Program-made: the position numbers and the translations under genes
The notes under the pieces: generated by a model
What the model saw: the letters and a program-made list of their open reading frames with translations, nothing else
What the model was told of the DNA's origin: nothing
Database searches by the model: none
Shown here: in pieces, positions 31,799-43,060 of the stretch
Layout of the letters: each line of letters opens with the position of its first letter
Numbering within the stretch: the stretch's first letter is position 1
Assembly: GCF_001540865.1 (NCBI RefSeq)
Contig: NC_033623.1
Location: 7,290,503-7,354,502, forward strand
Length of the DNA stretch: 64,000 bases
Direction: 5' to 3'
Origin: Ananas comosus
Lineage: Eukaryota > Streptophyta > Magnoliopsida > Poales > Bromeliaceae

Positions 31799-34280
31799 TG
31801 TCACGCCCTGGGACACAGCGGAAGCTCATCCGGCACGTGTCCAGACCCGCCATATGTTTAAAACATATAAGGCGTCTAAACAAAAGCAGCAAGTAAAGGA
31901 ACAGAAAGGAGACATCTAGAGGTATCTGAGCAGAAGTAAACTAGATGCTGTAACGAAGAAAGTAAAACAGCTACAATTCCACTAAATAAAACATGAAGTT
32001 ATACAACCAAAAGTCCAAAAGAACAGAGTATAAATACATCACGGGTGGTCTCTATACATGGTACAAAACTCTCTCTCTCTCCCAACAAAACAAAAAGGGA
32101 GAAAAGACCACCTAGGAGCAAGCCCGCTCCGCTATCGATCCTACGCGACTCCCTTGCCGCGATCCCGTGCCTCCGCCGGTGCCGAAGGCTCTGAAGAGTA
32201 AACCAAGAAACAGGGGCGTGAGAACTATAAAATATAGTTCCCAGTGGGAAATTACTGTCTTCAGTATCATGCTCCACTAGGCCCAAAGTCAAGAAAGGGG
32301 TAAGTACAGATATGTGTGATAAGCAATAAGTGCAATATAAAAGAACTACGAACAATAAGTAAACATGTATGTTTCATGAACTACAATGCTACTACATAGC
32401 ATAATATGCACAAGTAAGAATGCTACTCTAGCATGACCATGAATAAGCCCAATATACACTATGTCCACAATGAAACTAGTGAAGATGTCGTCGTTTACTA
32501 GTTGTCCAAGTTCACTTTTCTTTTGATTATCATGTTTCCAGAACTCATAGGTCCTACGCGTGGGTAGTCCGGCTTCCGCCGTGCCTAATGGCCCCGTGGT
32601 AGTCAACATCCCCACTTTAGGAATGAGCCTCCCCGACGGCAACCCACTTCGGCGCCCAATCCCGCACGGGCGAGCATATGTCACAGTGGCTATCTCTGGA
32701 GTGCCGGCTTGTAGGGTGCGACCCTCACAAGCGTGTGCGAATGAGCACAAATGGCATGCAAGCGAACGAACAGGTCTCAAGTCTCAAGTCATCATGTCCT
32801 CATATCTAAAATATGGAAAGTGGCAAGTAACACCATGGCCCATCGCTATGTCGTCGTGTCTAAAACACGGAATAATAGCCGATGTCACATGGCCTACACT
32901 ATGTCTCTATGTTGCAGTTTCACTGTTTACTAATTTGAGTGCCCCTTTATGACACTTTTGTTCAATATGTCCAAGAGTGATGTCCAAGTTCCCAAATATA
33001 TAATTCTAGCTCATTTAATCATAAGAGACGTATTACTATCTCACCAAGAGGGAGTACTACTCATATGCATGCATACAACACATATAGGCTCTACTATATA
33101 GAGTGAAATTTCTTTTACACATAAGGCATGCATTTTAGATATTCAAAAATTCACATAAATTCTATCTAGCATGAATATGTACGGATTTCAATGAAATGAT
33201 AACCATAAGCCCATAGGAGGCATTTTCCTCCCGTTACTAGAAGACAAACCCACCGTTAGGTCCTAGGCTCTTCGTTTCGCCGAATGAAGTTGCCCACAAC
33301 TCTCCTAGCACCCTAAAGGTGTAAAAAGAAGAGTTAAACAACTAAACAAACCATCTCAAAACTCAAACACTAACCTTTACAAGAAAAGGGCAAAACTCAC
33401 CTTGTGTGGTGAAATCCTCTCTTGATCTCCCAAAGAGAGTGAAAACCCTTCTAATCCAACCTAAACGAAGGTTCTAAACCCATCAATTGAGATCATAAAG
33501 GCTTAAAACAAAAATCCCCAAATAAAACCCTAAAACCCAAAATCTAGGGTTTAATCTCAATATACTCAACAAAACATGAATCAAAAGCAAGAATCATGTT
33601 ACTAACCTCACAAGAAGTCCCAAACAATGCTCAAAGTTCTCTAGGGTTGGAGTTCTCCTCACAACCAGCCAACCACCAAGATCCAAGTCTTCTCCCATGG
33701 TGCAAAAACCACCAAAAGCACAAAAGAGCAAGAAGAGAGGGAGAAAGAGATCAAAATCCCATCACAATCCATCAAAAATGGAAAGAAAACCAAGGGGAGG
33801 GAGCTCTCACCTGTTCTCCACGGTTTGGGGGGGTTCAAAAGAGCCCTAGAGGGGCTGGGTGGAGTTTTATAGGTGTTGTAACAATTACAAAAACACCCCT
33901 CCACGAAGCAGTCCATTCTGCACTGCGTACCGGTACACGGGATTGTGTACCGGTACACATCCCACGAAATGCCAAACCCGAGCCTCGGGTTGGCGCACAT
34001 GCTACCTGTGTACCGGTACACGGCCCAGCGTACCGGTACAACCATCACCCCGTACCAGTACAGCCATCAACCCTGTACCGGTACACAGCCTGCTAAAGGC
34101 TACCCGAGAGCACACTAAAAATCCAACCTTTCGGACTTTGGTGTTAGGTTTTAAACTTCCAATCTTGGGGCTCGAACCATGGGTCGGAATACGGTCAACG
34201 ACCCTCCACGAAGTGTGGAAAAGCTCAGAACACAAACAAATAATTGAACCTTGCAATTTGCAAAGGTCCAGTGCGTCACA
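31799..34280 (-). mobile_element. Solo LTR A with exact TSD TACAA
   Basis: 2482 bp, plus-strand ends TGTCACGCCCTGGG and CCAGTGCGTCACA. Flanked by TACAA at 31794-31798 and 34281-34285. Both LTR ends and the target duplication are perfect and no internal region is present. It sits in the candidate intron of the solo LTR E. Promoter, acceptor (near 32190) and donor-like site (near 33605) match the other copies. Confidence 0.92.
33864..34084 (-). promoter_or_regulatory. LTR A promoter with GTACCGGTAC palindromes
   Basis: TATA CTATAAAAC (minus) at 33864-33874. GTACCGGTAC at 33927-33936, 33947-33956, 34010-34019, 34030-34039 and 34075-34084; a decayed GTACCAGTAC at 34052-34061. Nearest palindrome 54 bp from the TATA box. 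Confidence 0.68.
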
Positions 34281-34399
34281 TACAAGCAATTAGGAAGCTT
34301 AAAAGGTGGGTTGTGCTTCACCGAAGTGACTAGGTCGCTTCCATATCAAAGTGGAGTATGATTTTCTTGTTGATGCATATATCACATAGTGGTAGTTAA

Positions 34400-34990
34400 T
34401 TGCTAGATGAATGCATGAAATGGATGTTATATGAATGCATGAGATGCTATGTAAATGACTGCCATTGGATGAAAATATATGCTAGTTGATAAATGCATGT
34501 TGGCATGGTATAGAATATGCTAGAGGATATAAATGAATGTTGACATTGCGAGAATATGCTAGATGGTATATCAATGTTAACATTGTGAGCATATGCTAGA
34601 TGACATTTGCATGTTGACATATTGAGAATATATGCTAGATTATATATGCATATGGACTTGGGTCGATAACTCTAGGTGGATTAGAGAACTCGACAGTTGG
34701 AAAACAAGAACGTGAAAACTATAACACTCGATGTGGACAACTAAGATGTCAAGTAGATCGAGCGGCATGAACCTAGTGTTACTAAACATAGGTTGGACAT
34801 GAACCTAGTGTTATTAAACATAGGTTGGACATGAACCTAGTGTCATTGAACATAGGTTAGAATTATCATTAAACCTAGTGTCAAAATCTTGGTGGAAGTG
34901 ACATAAAACCTAGTGTGGCATTGAACCTAGGTTATGACATGTAGCAACACCTAGCGTGGTTGAACCTAGGTTGTGGACATAGTAGTAGAG
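34400..34990 (+). repeat. LTR E internal tandem repeats
   Basis: Two blocks. At about 34500-34650, four degenerate copies of a 50-bp unit with GTTGACATTGTGAGAATATG. At about 34760-34975, five or six copies of a 38-40-bp unit with AACCTAGTGTTATTAAACAT. Reverse-complement forms occur in the other LTR E copies (62640-62930 and 56440-56700). Confidence 0.7.
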
Positions 34991-35084
34991 TGACCACTAG
35001 GATGTGCATATAGGGTGTGTGACTACCCTTGAGACTTGGAAAGTGGATTCCGGAATTCCAGGACTTGTGAACTCGATAGTTCTT

Positions 35085-35290
35085 AGCTGCGGGTGCGTGT
35101 GGCATATTCCCCTCCCACCGGAAGAACTTCGAGGATAGGATACTGGAAGATTCTTGGCCGCGAGTGCGTGTGGCATATTTCCCTCCCACCGGAAGAATCT
35201 TGGATCGCTAGGGTGCGTGTGGCATATTCCTCTCCCTATCGGGGGTTTTGGGCCGCGGGTGCGTGTGGCATATTCCCCTCCTACCAGAAA
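35085..35290 (+). repeat. LTR E repeat with GGTGCGTGTGGCATATTCC
   Basis: Four copies of a roughly 50-65-bp unit, each with GTGCGTGTGGCATATTCCYC followed by a TCCYACCGGAAGAAC-like segment. The matching position of the minus-strand LTR E copies has a different repeat with GCGAAATCGTCGCACAC. Confidence 0.7.
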
Positions 35291-36492
35291 GATCCCTGAC
35301 CATGGGTGTACGCGGTTCTTCGCGACCCGTTGGGCGATGTGATTTGTGGACTTAGGGCCGAGGTGCATGTGAGACGTCCTTCGCCTCGAGCCCCGCAGAG
35401 CGCGGTATTCCGCAGTCGATTGACTCGAGGCCGAATCGGGTGGCTAGCTTGGTTAAGGTAGATGAAACCTTAAGGGCTAGTGATAAATGGCTTGGATCTA
35501 AGGTAGTAGAAACTTTAGAAGCTAGTTGGATATGAACCGGATAGCGAGATAGGAAGTAGTATCGGATGATCTACTAGTTTGTGCATTAGTTGCATGGTTG
35601 CATAAATTACATGTTGCATTTGTGAGGCATAAGCATGGTAAATGTTAGTTGCATAAATTATATGATGTTATATCTAGCTATTGGACTAACATGTTTGGAC
35701 CTGGCGGGTCGAGCTTTTCCCATGGGTGGCCGTACCCACTGGGAACTATGGACATAGTTCTCACCCCACGTTGCTTTGGGGTTTTCAGGTTCACATGTGA
35801 GCGGCGCGGCGGCGCGAGGAAAGGGCGTAGCTCCGTAGATAGCGTCCTACCACCGAGACCAGAGATAGCGGTACCCCAAGTCGGTCTAGCTTAGAGGTAT
35901 AGAAATGAGAGAAACAAACTTGTAACAAAGTTGTAATAAATTTGTAATAACTAGATTGTAATTTGGAAATTGAATGCGTAAGATGTAATATGCAAGTGCA
36001 TGTAAGTTGAATGCTTGTAATAGCATAGTGTTTATGTTTTTGAAACTTCCTTATGCAATCTATGCTTGAGTATTGTTCCTGGTAGGAACCTCGCGTTTGT
36101 ATGGATTGTGACGCCTAGGACGTACAGGGGAGACTCTGAGCCCACTAGCAACAATAACTCGTTGGGCCCAAACACCAGCCCAAAATGCTTAAGCCTAGTT
36201 ATTATTACTAGTATCTAAGTTTCTTTTATACCCAATCACATCCCCATTCCTATCCGATGTGGGATTATTGGGGTGTGACAGACTCCCCCCGTTAAGGCCT
36301 TGACGTCCTCGTCAGTCCAATCACACACACAGCCCAAGATCACCAGGTGATGTGAGACTCGTCTTGCTAGCCTTGTCATCCAGACCCTGGCATAGCCGGT
36401 CATCTTGTCATACAGACTCCGGCATAGCCTATCACCTTGTCTTTCAGACTCTGGCTCAGCCGAGACTCGCCACACATTTTCGGCTGGTGATT

Positions 36493-36505
36493 GGCTCTGA
36501 TACCA
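36493..36505 (-). other. Primer-binding site of the TRIM
   Basis: TGGTATCAGAGCC on the minus strand, two bases from the LTR end TGTAAC (plus strand, 36508). Confidence 0.88.
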
Positions 36506-36721
36506 AATGTAACGACCAAGCCCACTAGCAACAATAACTCGATGGGCCCAAACACCGGCCCAAAATGTTTAAGCCCAGTTATTATTACTAGTGTCTAAGT
36601 CTCTTATATACCCAATCTGTCACGCCCCGGAACCGGCGGAGCCCTCCCGGTAGCACACACTAACCTGACTGCTCCTGCAGTCCCGGAATTGCCCCCCTCA
36701 GACAGTATGGGGTTATTAGGT

Positions 36722-36722
36722 N
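36722..36722. other. Single N in a deleted gypsy element
   Basis: Lies between the leader and the stub of the 3' LTR, where several kb of coding region would be expected. May be a collapsed gap rather than a true deletion. Confidence 0.6.
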
Positions 36723-36959
36723 TGCGAAAGTAAGGAAGTGTCCTTCACTACTAACTCCCGATGTTACGTTGTCGGCCGCCAACGTAACCCTCCGCGAAGT
36801 TAGAAGCCATACACTCCGATCAAACTCTAACTTTTTAGAGTTGTCATAACCCAATCATAATACTTTCGCTCACGAGTTAAATAGACCTCGTCTCTCACGG
36901 CCTATTTCCTATAGTCCAACCAGCCTAAGGTTCGCTAGGTCCACTAAGACTCAACTCTA

Positions 36960-36972
36960 GGCTCTGATACCA
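36960..36972 (-). other. Primer-binding site, deleted gypsy
   Basis: TGGTATCAGAGCC on the minus strand, eight bases from the 5' LTR boundary at 36981. Confidence 0.9.
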
Positions 36973-39160
36973 AATTAATCTGTCACGCCCCGGGACCGGC
37001 GGAGGCCCTCCCGGTAGCGTGCCCAGACCCGCCATATGTCTACACATATAAGGCGTCTACAAGAAAAGCGGAAGTAAAAGCAAGAGATGGAACAAATGAA
37101 AGAAATGAAGTAACAAGCAACTAATGATATCAGAGCGAGTAAAGTTCTAACATATATACTAATAGTAATAGAACATAACTAATACCTAAAAGTAGACATA
37201 AGTTATACAGTATCAGCCTCTAATACAAAAATGGTGGTCTCTAGTACACGGGTAAAACTCTCAACCTCTCCAAAATAAAATACAACGAGAGGTAGACCAC
37301 CTAGCAAGTCGTCCTCGTAGGAAGCTAGCTCGAAGCAACTCCCTTCCCGCGGTCCCTAGCCTCACCCTGAGTGGAAGGCTCTGAAAAACATCGAGAAAAA
37401 GAGGGCGTGAGAACTATAATTTATAGTTCCCAGTGGGCAATTACTGACCTCAGCTCATGCTCCACTAGGCCCCAAAAATAAGGGTAAGCAACGATAATAA
37501 TAATGATAAGCAATAAGGAGCATGTAAATAAACTGCTGAAAGAAAGCACAATTGGAATGCTAGTCTACCGTGTCTCAAGTAAACATGATGTCAACCAAAA
37601 TGTACATCTATTCTATCATTACAATTAAGTCCCATTGGCACTAGTTTAATGTTGTTAACCTTTGTCAATACATGATGTAGGAGTTCTATCATGGCAACCA
37701 AGTATACTACATGTCTCACACTATGCTAAAAGCATGTAATGTAATCCAACTACTAAGTCTATCTAGTAGTGGTCATTCATTCTCAACACTGTGTCGATTT
37801 CCGTTTCCAATTAAGAACCCACCCAAGGTAGTCCAACTTGTGCCGCCTAAGTGCCTGTGGTAGCCCGACATTCCTACTCTTGGAATGTGTCTGTCCCACT
37901 CGACCCCGTAGGCTTCTCAATACCGCACGAGCGAACAATAGTCGCATAGGCCAACTCCGGAGTGCCGGCTTGTAGGGAGCGACCCTCACAAGCATGTGCG
38001 AATGAGCACAAATGGCAAACAAGCAAGGTCAAAGTCTCAAGTACTCAATCCTCATGTCTCTAACATGGTATGGTCACTAGCATCCCGACGATCTAGTTCA
38101 AAGTCATAATGTGAGGTCCCAACACACACTTGCTTAGTGCCTCTTTATGACACTTAAGCTCCACAACTAATCATGTTCCAAATAGGACATTAACATTAAT
38201 GCTCACTAAGCCCCGGGCCCCAATGCCTCTTCATGACATTGGCCCAATCTCACATATCCTCTAAGTCTCTAAGCCTCTCTAGGCTTCCAAAAATTCCTAA
38301 TGTCATAACTGGTATATAGTTTGAATGCATGAAAGCAAGGTTCGTTTTCATAATAGGGATTGTAATTTTCAAGTCTCATCTAGAATGCTAGGCCACCCAT
38401 ACATGCTCTCTACTATATAGAGGTCCCAAAATTTACTACACATAACCTATGCATGTTAAGCATTCTAAAATTCATATTAAATACATTTAACATGGAAATG
38501 CATGAATTTCTATTTTACGAAACATATTTGTCAAATATGAGCGTTTTTCATATTGTATGCTAGGCCAAACCCACCGAACCGTCGCGTAGGGTCTCGATTC
38601 GCCGAACAAGGTTGTCCACGAGTCTCTAGATACCCTAAAAGTGATCAGCGAAGAGATACGAGAGTATTACGACCATCCGAGAGATCAAACATTAACCTAG
38701 GAGCAAAAATGGCCAAAATTTACCTCAAGAGTAGAAATCTTCCCCAAAGCTCCAAAAGAGAGCTAGAACCCTTCCAACCCAAGCCCTAGGAAGGTTCTAA
38801 TCCAATCAATTTGGGTCCGAAAGCCCTAGATCAAAAATGCCCAAAAATAAACCCTAAACATCAAATCTAGGGTTTCATCTCAAAAACCTAGCAAAACAAG
38901 ATCTAGAGGAGAGGAAATGAGCAACCAACCTCCTTAGAAGCTCCAATCCTAGCTCCAAGGGTGAAGATCTCCTCCTATGCAAGCTCCAAGACCAAGCACC
39001 AAGGAAGAAGAGAGGGTGAGGAAGATGCTCCAAGTCCTCTAAAAGCTCTCAATCTTCTTCTCCTTCCTTCCTTCTTCTCCTTCTCCTTCTTCTTCTTCTC
39101 TATCAAAGGTGTGGAGAGAGTTGGGAGGAGAGAAATAAGAAGTAGAGAGGGTGGAGGGGT

Positions 39161-39465
39161 CATATAGACCCTCTATTACAACAAAATCCAGCTAGGCCCT
39201 CCAAAAATCCAAAATTGTATCAGCCCGAACTGGGCAGTTTTCGCCCAGAGGGACCGGTCTCTCCCCAGCAGGGACCGGTCTCTCGCTGCGAACCCGAAAA
39301 AACCAGCGTTCGGGAACCGGTCTCTCCCGGCGCGGGACCGGTCTCTCACTGCGAGGGCGCGTTCGGGAACCGGTCTCGCCTGCCAGGGACCGGTTGCCTC
39401 AGGCCGCCTCAACACTGCTCACTGAGGGGACCGGTCTCTCCTTCCAGGGACCGGTCCCCGAGAGT
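39161..39465 (-). promoter_or_regulatory. LTR A promoter, GACCGGTC subtype
   Basis: TATA-like GGTCTATATG (minus) at 39161-39170. From 39252 to 39460 there are about nine (G)ACCGGT(C) motifs with ordered spacers TTCGGGAACCGGTCTC, GGGACCGGTTGCCTCAGG and ACTGAGGGGACCGGTCTC. The same motifs appear in the same order in the Sirevirus LTR at 2424-2680. The body of this LTR otherwise matches the GTACCGGTAC subtype. Confidence 0.68.
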
Positions 39466-39694
39466 GAAAACTCTCAGAACTTGTCCAGAATTCCAGTTTT
39501 CGAACTTTTTAGGTCGGAAAACATTCTACGACCCTCCACCAAGTGTGGAAAAGCTCGAAACACATCGAAACACTCGAACCTCGTAATTTGCAAAGGTCCA
39601 GTGTGTTACACAATCATATCCCCATTTCTATCCGATGTGGGATTATTGGGGTGTGACAGAACCCGACCAAATAGACGGGGCGCGGGGCGTGACA

Positions 39695-40142
39695 TCATCG
39701 GTGGCCAGGGAAGTGCGCGACGCTGTTAAAGAAGGATGGGGAGGCGGCTAGGGCTCAGGAGAGCAGAGAGGAGGCTAGGGCTAGGATTAGGAGATGAAAA
39801 CTCTAGATGCCCTGTTATATACATAAATGTATAATTGTAGGGAAACCCCCGAAAATCCAAAATTTCAACTGGGGTCCTTCATGGCACGTGCAAAATGAGC
39901 TAATGCACCTCCACAAGCGTTGTCACATGAAACGATGCATAAAAAATTAGATTTTTCATGAAAAAACCCAATATGCAATCTCAACCCTTCCTCGAATAAC
40001 GTGCGATTCTAGACGATCAATTCATCGAATTTACGAACGGATCGTGTCGGTACTTCCGCTACTGCCAGACCATCAAGCCTACGATTTTGTTTCGCACGAA
40101 TCGGTCGTCGATTCGCCACGAAACCAATCACTCTCTACCTCC
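39695..40142. other. Unassigned DNA right of the solo LTR E
   Basis: Continuation of the target sequence from 30781. It has a short GGCTAGGGCTAGGATTAGG purine-rich patch and a TATATACATAAATG stretch. No gene or known repeat recognised. Confidence 0.4.
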
Positions 40143-40527
40143 ATATATATATATATATATATATGTACATATATATATATATATATGTACATATATATAT
40201 ATGTATATGTACATATATATATATGTATATGTACATACATATATATGTATATATATATACATATATATGTATATATACATATATATATATGTATACATAT
40301 ATGTATATATATATGTATATATATATATACATATATGTATACATATATGTATACAAATATATATGTATACATATACATATATGTATACATATATGTATAC
40401 ATATATGTATATATACATATATATATATACATATATGTATACATATATGTATGTATACATATATATATATATGTATACATATATGTATGTATATATGTAT
40501 ACATACATATATACATATATATATATA
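40143..40527. repeat. TATA/TGTATAC microsatellite
   Basis: About 385 bp of (TA)n interrupted by TGTACATATA and TATACATATATGTATAC motifs, self-complementary over its length. Open frames in it on both strands (Tyr/Ile/Met rich) are artefacts. Confidence 0.9.
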
Positions 40528-40635
40528 GAGTTGAGCTAGAATACTCTCGATAGTAAACGAGGCGTTTTACTATCGAGTTGTTTTCGATGATAGAGCTTCC
40601 AAATTGACGATCGGCTCCGTTGAACATGATCTATA
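40528..40635 (+). mobile_element. Half of a foldback MITE
   Basis: GAGTTGAGCTAGAATACTCTCG...GAACATGATCTATA matches the left arm of the MITE at 41444. It lies directly after an AT microsatellite and is cut by an N at 40636, after which a C/CT run follows. Confidence 0.65.
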
Positions 40636-40641
40636 NCCCCC

Positions 40642-40690
<49 letters not shown>
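40636..40690. repeat. N, then poly-C and (TC)n
   Basis: A single N followed by 18 C and about 40 bases of (TC)n. The complete MITE also has a (CT)n run at its right end, so the second half of this MITE may have been lost between arm and microsatellite. Confidence 0.6.
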
Positions 40691-40693
<3 letters not shown>

Positions 40694-41396
40694 ACACATG
40701 CTTCATGTCTCCCCTGCTGTAAGCAGCTTTCCCTCACTGAAAAGCTACTAACCAACAACCCCTTTGGGAGAGAGATTGGGGTGATGAAATGCTTGAGGAA
40801 TCAAAGTAGGGAGGGATCCAGCAGCTTTATTTTCCTCCCCTTTATTTGTGATGTGATGATTTCATGGTGGTGGTGTAGTAGTAATCACAATCACATTAAC
40901 CTTTTTCTTTTGTAACCATGTTATGTACAAATTGGATATCTCAAATCTTGAGGAATAGATCAATCATGGGCTACTAGGGCTGTCGATGGACCCCGTTAGC
41001 CGATCGATTTGAATCTGACCCAAATCGTACGATAATTTGATTTATCCTGATATGAGTTTGATATTTCGACGATCGAAAGCGATATATGTGCATATTTATT
41101 GCATATTGTTCTACATAATTATGAATAATTATTAAGTGCTTGAGCATTTCATCAATCTTAAGAAAGAATGGTATGATCATATTATTGCCTTAGATTATCC
41201 CTTCCTACTAATGAACACAGGAGATTGATGTGATCGAGCAAGTAGTCTACTCAAGCATTCAATTTTCAAGTACATACCTATCTTGACAAAAACAGTTGCA
41301 AAATCATGTAACAAATGAATGAGTGTTTATTAGATTAGTACACCATCTCTTTATCAAGAATAGAAAGTTCAATCAACTCCCTCGCATACTGTTGCA

Positions 41397-41398
<2 letters not shown>
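40691..41398. other. No gene recognised
   Basis: Ordinary mixed-composition sequence without a coding frame above 100 codons that has any family signature, no LTR ends and no repeat copies elsewhere in the window. Confidence 0.4.

Positions 41399-41443
<45 letters not shown>
41399..41443. repeat. (TA)n microsatellite
   Basis: About 22 TA units immediately before the MITE. Confidence 0.92.
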
Positions 41444-41447
<4 letters not shown>

Positions 41448-41982
41448 GAGCTGTAATGCTATCGGTAGTAAACGGGCTCTATTACCACCCATTTGTTTTC
41501 GATGATGGAGCCTTCAAATCAACGATTGACACAGTTGAGCATGATCTATACCACTTGAAGTATCTAGAAAACAAATTTCAAATCTTTTCGACATCATTAA
41601 CCTAATGATCAAAGGATTTCAAAATTTGTAATTTTAATGGTAGATATGAGGCATTTTCTTGTTTAACGGTGTAAAGCTATCCAAATCAATTGAATTTTGG
41701 TTAGAAAATTCTTTAAACTATTTAGAACAAGATCTATACTCTCGATCTTGATTATAAAATTCTTATCATCACTTTTTAGAGGATATTCATTTTCAGCCAT
41801 TCATTTTTTACGCCTACTTGATGGACAAGAGAACAATATCGGAAAAGAATGAAATTTGATTTCTAGATACTTCAAGTGGTATAGATTATTTTCAACGGTG
41901 CTAATCATCAATTTGGAGGCTCCATCATCGAAAGCAAATGGGTGGCAACGGAGCCCATTTGCTACTGATAGTATTCCAGCTC

Positions 41983-41986
<4 letters not shown>
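41444..41986. mobile_element. Foldback MITE flanked by microsatellites
   Basis: 543 bp. The left arm starting AGTTGAGCTGTAATGCTATC is repeated inverted at the right, ending GATAGTATTCCAGCTCAACT. Arms align for about 130 bp (GATGATGGAGCC..., GATCTATACCACTTGAAG...). No coding capacity. It is bounded by (TA)n on the left and (CT)n then (AT)n (41987-42061) on the right. Position within TA repeats resembles Micron-type MITEs described in rice; family identity is not established. Confidence 0.75.

Positions 41987-42061
<75 letters not shown>
41987..42061. repeat. (CT)n followed by (AT)n
   Basis: About 48 bases of CT then about 27 bases of AT repeats, adjoining the MITE. Confidence 0.9.
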
Positions 42062-42068
<7 letters not shown>

Positions 42069-42894
42069 AAATTCAAATTCAAATGCAAATTCAAATTTCA
42101 AAGTCTCAGGTATTACAATAACCCTATAAAATTTTCTAATTGGGTAAATAACCCTATAAAATTTTTTTTGACAAACTAACCCTTCTTTTACCATGTAGGA
42201 GTCACGTTAGAATTTTCTTTTAAAGGCGGTGAACAACTCACCGCCTTCATAAAGATGGTGAACGATTTACCGCCTTCCTAATTTTCCACAAAAGCGGTGA
42301 ATCATTCACTGTCTTTCGCTTATTTACTGTTTCTTTCTATATCCCATATATAATCATAACCACCACATAAAATTTTCAACAAATCACATATAATCTTAAC
42401 AACCTAAAAATTCTAATAATCAATCTATACAATTCCATATAATCTTAACAACCTGAAAATCCTAATAATATATTCATACAATCCTACCTATCAAATAATC
42501 CTAACCACTACCTTCCTAATTTTTCACAAAAGCGATGAATCATTCACCATCTTCGCTTATTTACTATTTCTTTCTATATTCCATATATAATTCTAACCAC
42601 CACATAAAAATTTCAACAAATTTTATATAATCTTAACAACCTAAAAATCCTAATAATCTATCTGTACAATTCCATATAATCTTAACAACCTGAAAGTCCT
42701 AACAATCTTTTCATATAATTCTAAGGCCAATTTGCATAAAAAATTCACAAGTTTTGGGCTTTTGCAAAACTAGGTCACATTTTTCAATTTTGCAGATTCG
42801 GGCCAAATTTTTCGCCATCGGACGAAAATACCCTTATTCCTTTTCTTTCTTTCTCTTCTTTTTTCTCTCTTCTTTTTTTTTCCTTTGTTATTTT

Positions 42895-43060
42895 TTTTGT
42901 CGAGGACGTGCTCCAGATCGCCCTCCCCATTGCGGACGAGTTCCACTACCTCCTCCTTCGCGGTGCCCTCCCCATCGCCTCCTCCTCCTCCTCCACCGTC
43001 TTCGCGGCCCTCAGCGATGGTAATAAGGGCGGCGCTGCTTCCTCTTCCTCTATCTCCTCC
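42895..43060 (+). pseudogene. Possible Exo70 N-terminal fragment
   Basis: A plus-strand frame near 42902 reads E-D-V-L-Q-I-A-L-P-I-A-D-E-F-H-Y-L-L-L-R-G-A-L-P, resembling the helix before the low-complexity linker of plant Exo70 proteins. It then becomes Ser/Ala-rich and is broken by stops after 43080. It is in opposite orientation to the clearer Exo70 piece at 44085. Identification is tentative. Confidence 0.3.

Larger units (their letters stand above)
31313..35788 (+). other. Candidate intron inside LTR E (contains LTR A)
   Basis: Donor CAAAG/GTTAGGG at 31313, acceptor GGGGTTTTCAG/GTTC ending 35788, preceded by the hairpin GAACTATGGACATAGTTC and CTCACCCC. Removing the later LTR A insertion gives about 2.0 kb. 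Same arrangement as in LTR A and D. Confidence 0.38.
36618..39610 (-). mobile_element. Internally deleted gypsy with LTR A, TSD CAATC
   Basis: Exact TSD CAATC at 36613-36617 and 39611-39615 inside the TRIM LTR. At right is a complete 5' LTR A (36981-39610), then a PBS (36960-36972) and about 240 bp of leader up to an N at 36722. At left only about 45 bp of the 3' LTR end (TGTCACGCCCCGGAACC...) survive. Gag, pol and most of the 3' LTR are gone, or collapsed in the assembly at the N. Confidence 0.82.
36129..39658 (-). mobile_element. TRIM-like miniature LTR retrotransposon
   Basis: A very small LTR element, interrupted by a gypsy at 36618-39610. One LTR lies at about 36129-36280; the other is 36508-36617 plus 39616-39658 (about 153 bp). 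In element sense the LTR begins TGTCACACCCCAATAATCCC and has TATAAAAG. The internal part (36281-36507, 227 bp) has a PBS at 36493-36505 (TGGTATCAGAGCC) and a polypurine tract AACGGGGGGAG beside the 3' LTR, with no coding capacity. That is the TRIM definition. The internal region includes about three repeats with GATGACAAGGTGA-like cores. The outer 10 bp of the left LTR are lost, so no TSD is seen. It lies in LTR E. Confidence 0.8.
30782..39694 (+). mobile_element. Solo LTR E with nested insertions (TSD TCATC)
   Basis: Starts TATAGCATACCGAAC (TG decayed to TA) and ends GGGGCGCGGGGCGTGACA at 39694. Exact 5-bp duplications TCATC flank it (30777-30781 and 39695-39699). Without its inserts (31799-34285 and 36129-39658) it is about 2.9 kb, like the solo LTR E at 55340. 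No PBS or coding region, hence solo. It holds a promoter with palindromes, three tandem-repeat blocks, and candidate donor and acceptor sites. Confidence 0.85.

Noticed and set aside
34760..35290. Regular repeats resembling a CRISPR array
   Set aside because: Plant LTR DNA, degenerate units without unique equal-length spacers, and copies in the other LTR E elements.
36960..36972. TGGTATCAGAGC words as possible tRNA gene pieces
   Set aside because: They are primer-binding sites adjacent to LTR ends; no cloverleaf can be built around them.
40044..40627. Long Tyr/Ile/Met-rich open frames on both strands
   Set aside because: They are translations of the TATA/TGTATAC microsatellite.
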